Source: Rhodospirillales bacterium
GTDB taxonomy: Bacteria > Pseudomonadota > Alphaproteobacteria > Rhodospirillales > Defluviicoccaceae
Reading direction: 5' to 3'
DNA: 12,504 nucleotides
NCBI GenBank assembly: GCA_030622775.1
Contig: JAUXFS010000011.1
Coordinates: 1 to 12,504 of the forward strand
Position numbers and translations under genes: made by a program. Below the pieces are notes generated by a model that worked only from the letters and a program-made list of their open reading frames with translations, did not search any database and was not told where the DNA came from. Below are positions 7,758 to 12,504 of this stretch, piece by piece. Every line of letters starts with the position of its first letter. Position 1 is the first letter of the stretch.

Positions 7758-7847
7758 CCCCCTCACCCTGGTTCGGGTATGCACCGGCATTCGCCGGCGC
7801 AACCCTTCTCGTCCTTCCCTCCGAGGGGGAGAGGGAAGGTGAGGGGG
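7758..7847. repeat. G/C-rich intergenic inverted-repeat element
   Basis: Perfect 10-bp arms CCCCCTCACC (7758-7767) and GGTGAGGGGG (7838-7847) enclose two more hairpins: CCGGC/GCCGG (7784-7788, 7793-7797) and CCTTCCCTC/GAGGGAAGG (7813-7821, 7831-7839). The inner right arm shares two bases with the outer arm. The CCCTCACC...GAGGGGGAGAGGG wording resembles dispersed intergenic repeats common in GC-rich proteobacterial genomes. It lies just upstream of the ccm operon. Whether it is repeated elsewhere in this genome cannot be seen here. Confidence 0.55.
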
Positions 7848-7905
7848 GATCAAGCTAAACGGGAAATCCTCTAGCGCAAAACGTTCCGGCGATGAAGGCG
7901 TCGCC

Positions 7906-7940
7906 AAAAAGAAAAAGCGACCGGTGAGGGGACCGGTCGC
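7906..7940 (-). terminator. Strong intrinsic terminator (minus strand)
   Basis: A perfect 9-bp stem (7917-7925 with 7932-7940, GCGACCGGT type) with a six-base loop is followed on the minus strand by TTTTTCTTTTT (7916 down to 7906). There is no T-run on the plus side, so it works only for minus-strand transcription. It stands about 200 bp upstream of ccmA and 430 bp beyond the ligase gene stop, so it most likely ends a separate transcript. Confidence 0.85.
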
Positions 7941-8039
7941 CAGGTACGGCTTGTGTGCCGATCGGGGATTCCAGAGATTGGGGGATCTCTGGCCCTGTCT
8001 CGTAGGAGGTCTATACCCCCAAACAGAGCCCGAAACTGT
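7906..8039 (-). ncRNA. Putative structured small RNA ending at the intrinsic terminator
   Basis: Four hairpins in series can be drawn on the minus strand. The first is an 8-10 bp stem GGCTCTGTTT/AGACAGGGCC (8021-8030 with 7991-8000, including G-U pairs) holding an inner GGGGG/CCTCC hairpin with loop TATAGA. The second is a perfect 8-bp stem (7985-7992 with 7971-7978). The third is CGGC/GCCG (7957-7960, 7947-7950). The fourth is the terminator stem. A CATAAT (8046-8051) sits where a -10 box would give a start near 8039, so the RNA would be about 130 nt; the -35 is poor. It holds no credible reading frame. I do not recognise an RNA family. The CCTCC segment is anti-Shine-Dalgarno-like but is paired in this fold. 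Confidence 0.5.
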
Positions 8040-8040
8040 G

Positions 8041-8296
8041 GCGTAATTATGGCGATGCTGCAGCGCGAAAAAGAAAATTCACCGGAAACGGCTGGGCTAT
8101 CCTAGTAGGGGATTCACCCAAAGAAAAAATCGCGTCGTGCGCTCAATAGGCGCGGTATTTCGCCTATTAGTTTACTTTGCGTCATGAAATATTCGCGAAA
8201 AAAGCGCTATTTCGCGACCCTCTCCTCCTCGTGAAATCGGGAATGTGACGGCGAATAATTGAAAGAGGGTCCGATTCACGGCGTGATTCGGAATTC
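8041..8296. other. AT-rich non-coding stretch with palindromes
   Basis: This stretch is clearly richer in A/T than the rest of the window, with runs such as AAAGAAAAAAT and GCGAAAAAAGCGC. I find no gene in it. It holds an 8-bp dyad AATAGGCG/CGCCTATT (8145-8152, 8161-8168), a 7-bp dyad CGCGAAA/TTTCGCG (8194-8200, 8210-8216) and a near-perfect dyad (8271-8279 with 8283-8291, one T-T mismatch). It may be a regulatory region for the small RNA on its left, or remnant DNA. Confidence 0.4.
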
Positions 8297-8371
8297 ACCA
8301 GCCTGCCGCCCAAAACGTCGGGCGCCTTGTTGGCGCCGCTCCGGCGAGCCTCATATCAACGCAGGCTGGTA
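8297..8371 (-). repeat. Foldable repeat element adjoining the ligase gene stop codon
   Basis: Perfect 10-bp arms ACCAGCCTGC (8297-8306) and GCAGGCTGGT (8361-8370) enclose an inner GGCGCC/GGCGCC hairpin (8321-8326, 8332-8337). On the minus strand it starts directly after the stop codon as TGATACCA and reads ATACCA, seven bases, TTGATA. The ends of the 9621-9882 element show the same motif at the same spacing. It could be a shorter relative of that element and may act as a 3' stabiliser or weak terminator for the ligase mRNA; GTTTTG follows the inner hairpin. Confidence 0.5.
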
Positions 8372-9598
8372 TCACTCGTAGCTGCGGATGTCGTCGATGA
8401 CCTTGCCATCGTTGGGCAGGGCGCCGGGGGCGGCGATCTCGATGCGGCCCTTGAGCTTGCAGACCGCCTGGAGGCTCTCCCCCAACGCCGCGGCGTCGAC
8501 CCCCAAGGTCTCGCAATGGAGCGTCATCACGTCCCGGCCGTCCTCGCGGTCGACCACCAGCCGCGCCTTGACGATCTCCGGGTGGCGCTTGAGCACGTCG
8601 GCGATCTGGTTGGGGTGGACGAACATGCCCTTGACCTTGGTCGTCTGGTCGGCCCGGCCCAACCAGCCCTTGAGCCGCATGTTGGTCCGCCCGCAGGGGC
8701 TCGTTCCCGACATCACCGCCGAGAGATCGCCGGTGGCGAAGCGGATCAGCGGATAGTCGCGGGAAAAGACGGTGACCAGCACCTCGCCGACCTCGCCCTC
8801 GGACACCGGATCGCCGGTGCCGGGGCGGACCACCTCGACGATGATTCCCTCGTCGACGATCAACCCTTCCATCGCCCGGGACTCGTAGGCGATCATCCCC
8901 AGGTCGGCGGTGCCGTACCATTGCACCGCGTCGATGCCCGCCGCCTTGATCTCGGCGCGGACCTGGGGCGGCAGCGGCTCCGCCGCGACGCTGGCCTTGC
9001 TCAGGCTTGAGGTGTCGAGGCCCAGTTCCCGCCCCTTTTCGAGCAGGATCTTGAGGAACGACGGGGTTCCGGCGTAACAGGCGGGGCGGATGTCGTGGAT
9101 CGCCCGAACCTGCAGATCAGTGTTCGCCGGCCCGGCGGGGAACACGGCGCAGCCGAGGGCGACGGCGCCCCGTTCGACCATCGCGCCGGCGGGGGTGAAG
9201 TGGTAGGAGAAGGTGTTGTGGATCACCTCGCCGGCGCGGAAGCCGGCGGCATGGAACGCCCTGGCGGTCCGCCAGTAGTCGCGGCCGAGCGGCTCCAGGT
9301 CGTAGATCGGGCCGGGGGACTGGTAGATCCGCACCAGATTGCCGGGAGCCGTGGTCGCCATGCCGCCGAACGGCGGATCGCTCCGATGCAGGTCGATCAG
9401 CTCCGATTTGCGGGTCAGCGGCAGCGTCGCCAGTGCCTCGCGGCTGGTGATGTCCCCGGGAGAAACATTCCTGAACAGGCGCCGGTAGAACGGCGCGTTG
9501 TCCCTGGCGTTGGCGATCTGAAAGGGTAGCGCGGCGAACTGCGCCGCCGCGCGGGCCTCGCCGTCGCGGGTCTCCAGGTCGTCGTAGAATTCGCTCAT
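8372..9598 (-). CDS. PaaK-like AMP-forming acyl-CoA ligase (phenylacetate-CoA ligase family)
   Basis: This adenylate-forming enzyme should activate an aryl or acyl carboxylate with ATP and load it on CoA; the substrate is not evident. The 408-aa product (PaaK is about 430-440) has the N-terminal NAPFYRRLF segment (35-43), the A5 motif YGTADLGMIAYE (228-239), RDYPLIRFATGDL with the A7 aspartate (280-292), GWLGRADQTTKVKG (311-324), and a C-terminal lid with NDGKVIDDIR, whose Lys399 would be the A10 catalytic lysine. The A3 phosphate loop reads IYQSPGPIYDLEP (91-103) instead of the Ser/Thr/Gly-rich SSGTTGKP. This marks a subgroup often seen near branched-chain amino-acid type ABC transporters, not the classical PaaK. 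The start ATG (9596-9598) has AGGGG close upstream. No catabolic partner genes are nearby, so I give no gene symbol. Confidence 0.85.
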   Translation of the reverse strand: MSEFYDDLETRDGEARAAAQFAALPFQIANARDNAPFYRRLFRNVSPGDITSREALATLPLTRKSELIDLHRSDPPFGGMATTAPGNLVRIYQSPGPIYDLEPLGRDYWRTARAFHAAGFRAGEVIHNTFSYHFTPAGAMVERGAVALGCAVFPAGPANTDLQVRAIHDIRPACYAGTPSFLKILLEKGRELGLDTSSLSKASVAAEPLPPQVRAEIKAAGIDAVQWYGTADLGMIAYESRAMEGLIVDEGIIVEVVRPGTGDPVSEGEVGEVLVTVFSRDYPLIRFATGDLSAVMSGTSPCGRTNMRLKGWLGRADQTTKVKGMFVHPNQIADVLKRHPEIVKARLVVDREDGRDVMTLHCETLGVDAAALGESLQAVCKLKGRIEIAAPGALPNDGKVIDDIRSYE

Positions 9599-9620
9599 CG
9601 GCCCCTCGGTCCTCCCCTTA

Positions 9621-9652
9621 TACCAACGGTCATTGATAGGAACCCATTGTGA
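9621..9652 (+). repeat. Left terminal inverted repeat of the palindromic element
   Basis: This pairs with 9851-9882, with mismatches at only two positions (9641 and 9644). The outer end lies between TTA and the ribosome-binding region of the ligase gene. Confidence 0.85.
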
Positions 9653-9850
9653 CGGCCTATCGAGGTTTCCGGCAAGGAGTGGGGCGCGCCGTGATGCTGG
9701 AGCATCACAAGCGGCGTGCGACGCTGCCCGGAAGCCTCGATAGGCCGCCCGCAGGGTCGTGTTTCGCGCATCCTCGGGGCGTCGAAGCCGCTTGACGATG
9801 CGCCAGCATCGCCCGCGCGGCCCCTCCTGCCGAGGATGCGGGAAACACGA

Positions 9851-9882
9851 TCACAATGAGTCCCTATCAATGACCGTTGGTA
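9851..9882 (-). repeat. Right terminal inverted repeat of the palindromic element
   Basis: Inverted copy of 9621-9652. Its outer end abuts the ppx stop codon TAA (9883-9885), read TAATACCA on the minus strand. Confidence 0.85.
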
Positions 9883-11403
9883 TTATCCGATCTTCGGCTT
9901 GAGATCCATGCTGCGGGCGAGGGTCTTGAACCGGCGCTCGACCGCTTCGCTGAGGAAAACGGCTTTGTCGTCGGGGACTTCCAGGATCAGCCGCCCGTTC
10001 TTGGATTTCATGCGGGTCCGCGGCAGCAAGCCCGGCGCGCCGCCCGAAAGCGTGTGAGCAAGACGGAGCGCGAGGCCGATCACCAGCGCACGGGAATGCC
10101 GATCCTCGTCGAGCAGTTTGCGATGGGGCGCGACGATCCGATCGTCGGGGTCGCCGTCGTAACGGACGAGGACCGCGAGCGCCATCTCGGCCCGGTCCGG
10201 ATGGGTGAGTTCCGGATAGGGGATGCGCAGCACCCGATGGTAGGAATGGAGCGCCCGATAGTCCGGATGCTCGCTCCATCCGATGTCGCTCAGAAGGCAG
10301 GTGGCGAGGCGCAACCGGCGTTGCGACGTCGTTTCGTTGGGGAACAGCGGCGACATCCAGTCGAGAATTTCCTCGCCGTGCATGGCGAAGCGGCCGGTGC
10401 GCTCGGCCTGGCTTTCGCACGCGCTGATCAGCGGATCCTGCCCCCGCAGCTCCGGCGGCAGCAGCTCCAGCATCTGCCCTTCGCGCATGCCGAAGGCGGA
10501 AAACGCCACCTGCGAGGGACGGGAGACCTCGATCAGCGCCGATAATGCCATCGCCGCGGATGGTAGCGTGTCGATGCGCCGGTGAGCTATTCCGGGGAGC
10601 TTTTCAACCGTGTTTCTGCTCAGGCCGGCAATGAGATCGGCGAGCCTCAGCGCGTCGAAGAAGCCGATCACAAAGTTGTCGACGACGTGGAGCGGGTGGT
10701 GGGTCTGTTCGATGAAAATTCGCGCGAGCGCCCGCCACGAGCCGCCGACGGCATACAACGTTCGGCCGCTCATATCGACGAGCCACGGGACCTTGGCCAG
10801 TTCGCCGGAGAGGATTCTCCGTGCTTCGGCGCGATCGCCGCCGGAGGCCTCGAAAAGCCGCAAATGGCCAAGCGGAAGCGTGGCGAAAGTCCCGATCTTG
10901 CCTTTCTCCAGGCTGACCAGATCGAGGCTGCCGCCACCGAGGTCGCCGAGCACCCCGTCGGCGTCCGGTACGCTGTTGAACAGGCCGACCGCGGCCAGCC
11001 GCGCCTCCTCCGCGCCACTCAGCACGTTTACCGGAAGGCCGCAGGTGCGTTCGACCAGGTCGACGAATTCGGTGCCGTCGATGGCGTCGCGCACCGCCGC
11101 CGTCGCCACCATCTCGAGGCGCTTGACGTCCATCGCCCGGGCGAGCCCGACGAACCGGGCCAGACTGCGCAGAGCTTCGGAGACGCCCTTGGGATTGAGC
11201 TTGCCGGTCTTGGCCATGCCGCTGCCCAGGGCGCATTGGGCTTTTTCGTTGAAGATCGGGATCGGCAGGCGGGTCGGCGCGTCGTAGACCACCAGCCGCA
11301 CGGTATTGGAGCCGATGTCGACGACGCCGACCCGGCCGCCGGAGCGCACCCCGTCGACAACCCGTTTGGGTGCGGCGGTCGAGGCAGGTTTAGAAACAGC
11401 CAT
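9883..11403 (-). CDS. ppx: Exopolyphosphatase / GppA-type phosphohydrolase
   Basis: This enzyme of the ASKHA fold removes terminal phosphates from polyphosphate and, in related GppA, from pppGpp. The 506-aa product has the first phosphate-binding motif VGVVDIGSNTVRLVVYD (about 25-41), TAAVRDA (101-107), the catalytic-glutamate region SGAEEARLA (129-137), and the second phosphate motif GDLGGGSLDL (153-162). A C-terminal HD-like helical region follows (from about 340, with MHGEEILDWM). Length fits the two-domain Ppx of alphaproteobacteria. I took the ATG at 11401-11403; the TTG just before it is possible but unnecessary, and no clear Shine-Dalgarno is seen. Ppx and GppA activity cannot be separated by sequence. 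The gene faces away from a polyphosphate kinase 2-type gene, supporting a polyphosphate role. Its stop codon coincides with the TTA flank of the palindromic element. Confidence 0.92.
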   Translation of the reverse strand: MAVSKPASTAAPKRVVDGVRSGGRVGVVDIGSNTVRLVVYDAPTRLPIPIFNEKAQCALGSGMAKTGKLNPKGVSEALRSLARFVGLARAMDVKRLEMVATAAVRDAIDGTEFVDLVERTCGLPVNVLSGAEEARLAAVGLFNSVPDADGVLGDLGGGSLDLVSLEKGKIGTFATLPLGHLRLFEASGGDRAEARRILSGELAKVPWLVDMSGRTLYAVGGSWRALARIFIEQTHHPLHVVDNFVIGFFDALRLADLIAGLSRNTVEKLPGIAHRRIDTLPSAAMALSALIEVSRPSQVAFSAFGMREGQMLELLPPELRGQDPLISACESQAERTGRFAMHGEEILDWMSPLFPNETTSQRRLRLATCLLSDIGWSEHPDYRALHSYHRVLRIPYPELTHPDRAEMALAVLVRYDGDPDDRIVAPHRKLLDEDRHSRALVIGLALRLAHTLSGGAPGLLPRTRMKSKNGRLILEVPDDKAVFLSEAVERRFKTLARSMDLKPKIG

Positions 11404-11659
11404 CAAGAGAACTCGTTACGCGGAGGATCCGTGCCTCGCTGACATATCCGGAAATTACAGGCCGGCGCACATGGTAAACAGCCGGCGAAAAGTTTTGCCC
11501 TCGGTCGGCATGGGCCCGCTTTTCGACAACGACGCTCCAGGCTCGACCCGGCCGACGCACCAGAAGTAAGGGAAAGTCGGTTCGCTCCCCATGAAAGCCA
11601 ATGGAAGACTTTGACGACATCGTGGTTTAGCATATCGATCAAAGAGAGGCCCTGGAAAA
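11404..11659. promoter_or_regulatory. Divergent ppx / polyphosphate kinase intergenic region
   Basis: These 256 bp must hold the promoters for both genes. On the plus strand TTGACG (11611-11616) is followed after 16 bp by a poor TATCGA (11633-11638). The resulting start would fall at the ribosome-binding site AGAGAGG (11643-11649), so this is doubtful. On the minus strand TGTAAT (11454-11459) is a possible -10 for ppx without a good -35. GCCGGC occurs twice (11461-11466, 11481-11486). I recognise no PhoB-type box. Confidence 0.35.
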
Positions 11660-12504
11660 ATGTTCAGAACCGCGGAACTCGGCCGCACGATATCGAAGGA
11701 AGAATACCACGAAGTCTTGCCGGCTTTGCGGGCCGAGTTGTTGGAGGTTCAGCAACGGTTGCGGGAGGCTTCTTTTCCGGTGATCGTTGTTTTCGGGGGC
11801 GTCGATGGCGCCGGCAAAGGGCAAACGGTCAACCAGCTCAACGAGTGGCTGGACCCTCGGTGGCTGACCACCCGTGCCTTTGGGCCGCCGTCGGACGAGA
11901 CGGCGGAGCGGCCCGAGTATTGGCGGTACTGGCGTGACCTCCCGCCGAAGGGGAGAATCGGCCTTTTTCTCAGAAGCTGGTATTCACGGCCGATTCTCGA
12001 CAGGGTTTATGAAAAGACCAGCGAGGCCGAATACGACGAGACCCTGGATCGGATGATCGCCTTCGAGCGCGGTCTTGCCGATGACGGCGCCCTGATCCTC
12101 AAGTTCTGGATGCATCTCGGCAAGAAGGCGCAGAAACAGCGCCTCCGCGCACTGGAAAAAGACCCGCTCACCCGTTGGCGCATCACCCAGACCGCCTGGG
12201 ATCACTGGCATATGTATGACCGGTTCATTGTCGCGGCGGAGAGGGCGATCACGAGAACGAGCGCCGCGAACGCCCCCTGGCAGATCGTCGAGGGCTACGA
12301 CAAGCGTTTCCGAAGCTTGACCGTTGCCACGACGATTCTCGAGGCCATCCGAAAGCATTTGGATGACGTTGAGACGCAACAGAAAATCCTTGCCGAAAAA
12401 AGCAAGGCAAACGAGCGCGAGGCGATCCGGCGGAAGCCCAACGGCGAGGGGCGCCCGGCGAAGTCGGATGTAGCCATGTCGTTCTGTGAGCCAAGGAGTT
12501 GTAA
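11660..12504 (+). CDS. pap: Polyphosphate:AMP phosphotransferase (PPK2 class II), 3' end cut off
   Basis: This enzyme uses polyphosphate to convert AMP to ADP in the cytoplasm. The window holds the first 281 codons and runs open to the right edge. The N-terminal PPK2 domain starts MFRTAELGRTISKEEY, as in class II proteins of about 500 aa that consist of two fused PPK2 domains. The Walker A loop is FGGVDGAGKGQTVNQLNEWLDP (about 45-66, Lys53). The lid and Walker B region is PPKGRIGLFLRSWYSRPI (95-112). Further family blocks are LILKFWMHLGKKAQKQRL (145-162), EKDPLTRWRIT (166-176) and WQIVEGYDKRFRSLTV (207-222). The segment after about residue 235 is a charged linker leading to the second domain. 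The ATG has AGAGAGG ten bases upstream. It is divergent from ppx. Confidence 0.92.
   Translation, partial: MFRTAELGRTISKEEYHEVLPALRAELLEVQQRLREASFPVIVVFGGVDGAGKGQTVNQLNEWLDPRWLTTRAFGPPSDETAERPEYWRYWRDLPPKGRIGLFLRSWYSRPILDRVYEKTSEAEYDETLDRMIAFERGLADDGALILKFWMHLGKKAQKQRLRALEKDPLTRWRITQTAWDHWHMYDRFIVAAERAITRTSAANAPWQIVEGYDKRFRSLTVATTILEAIRKHLDDVETQQKILAEKSKANEREAIRRKPNGEGRPAKSDVAMSFCEPRSC

Larger units (their letters stand above)
9621..9882. mobile_element. MITE-like palindromic element with 32-bp terminal inverted repeats
   Basis: The ends 9621-9652 and 9851-9882 are inverted repeats matching at 30 of 32 positions, beginning TACCAACGGTCATTGATAGG. TTA flanks both sides (9618-9620, 9883-9885), a possible target duplication. 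Directly inside are two long hairpins: 9653-9672 with 9728-9747 (19 of 20 paired) and 9757-9777 with 9830-9850 (20 of 21). Each has its own apical palindrome (9691-9708; 9796-9801 with 9806-9811). No reading frame for a transposase exists, so it would be non-autonomous. It fills the gap between ppx and the ligase gene, ending 22 bp before the ligase ATG and touching the ppx stop codon. Confidence 0.8.

Noticed and set aside
7906..8039. Possible 6S, SRP or tmRNA identity of the structured RNA.
   Set aside because: It has hairpins in series rather than the 6S central bubble, and neither the SRP apical loop nor a tRNA-like end is visible, so I leave it unnamed.
8001..8104. GGAGG followed on the plus strand by an 18-codon frame (MAMLQREKEN...).
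   Set aside because: The GGAGG lies about 40 bases before the ATG and pairs in the proposed minus-strand RNA structure; there is no sign of a real peptide.
8115..8185. Minus-strand frame of 23 codons (MTQSKLIGEIPRL...).
   Set aside because: It has no ribosome-binding site, is very short, and lies across the AATAGGCG dyad.
9621..9882. CRISPR array or intrinsic terminator as explanation for the palindromic region.
   Set aside because: There are no spaced direct repeats, and no stem is followed by a T-tract; terminal inverted repeats with flanking TTA fit a MITE-like element better.
11390..11688. Three short minus-strand frames (76-79 codons) in the ppx/polyphosphate kinase spacer.
   Set aside because: They overlap each other and the start of the kinase gene, have no family resemblance and lack ribosome-binding sites.

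Overview
The window is GC-rich (roughly two thirds G+C by eye) and dense with genes. It looks like an alphaproteobacterial chromosome, probably Rhodospirillales. The reasons are the complete cytochrome c maturation genes ccmABCDEFGHI in one block, the CcmH motif LRCLVCQNQS, and the protein styles of CcmI, Ppx and the PaaK-like ligase. The placement is inference; no rRNA or other marker gene is present.

Layout, left to right: (1) 1-588, minus: 5' part of a TAXI-type TRAP transporter binding protein, cut by the window edge. (2) 688-7699, minus: the System I cytochrome c biogenesis cluster, transcribed ccmA-B-C-D-E-F-G(dsbE)-H-I, with five overlapping gene junctions. (3) 7700-8371: a 672-bp gap without a protein gene. 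It holds a G/C-rich inverted-repeat element upstream of ccmA, a strong minus-strand intrinsic terminator ending a likely structured small RNA, an AT-rich stretch with several palindromes, and a foldable repeat touching the stop codon of the next gene. (4) 8372-9598, minus: a PaaK-like AMP-forming acyl-CoA ligase. (5) 9621-9882: a MITE-like element with 32-bp terminal inverted repeats and two internal long hairpins, flanked by TTA. (6) 9883-11403, minus: exopolyphosphatase/GppA-like ppx. (7) 11660 to the right edge, plus: 5' part of a PPK2 class II polyphosphate:AMP phosphotransferase, divergent from ppx.

How the genes work together: CcmABCD load haem onto the periplasmic chaperone CcmE. CcmG and CcmH keep the apocytochrome CXXCH thiols reduced and presented, CcmI holds the apocytochrome, and CcmF/H/I ligate the haem. 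Ppx and the PPK2-type kinase both consume polyphosphate, one releasing phosphate and the other charging AMP to ADP.

The least explained material is non-coding. The 262-bp palindromic element between ppx and the ligase gene and the smaller element after the ligase gene share the spaced terminal motif ATACCA-N7-TTGATA. Both begin directly at a stop codon (TAATACCA and TGATACCA on the minus strand). This suggests a repeat family that settles at gene ends. A probable 130-nt small RNA upstream of the ccm operon is the other candidate for something new.
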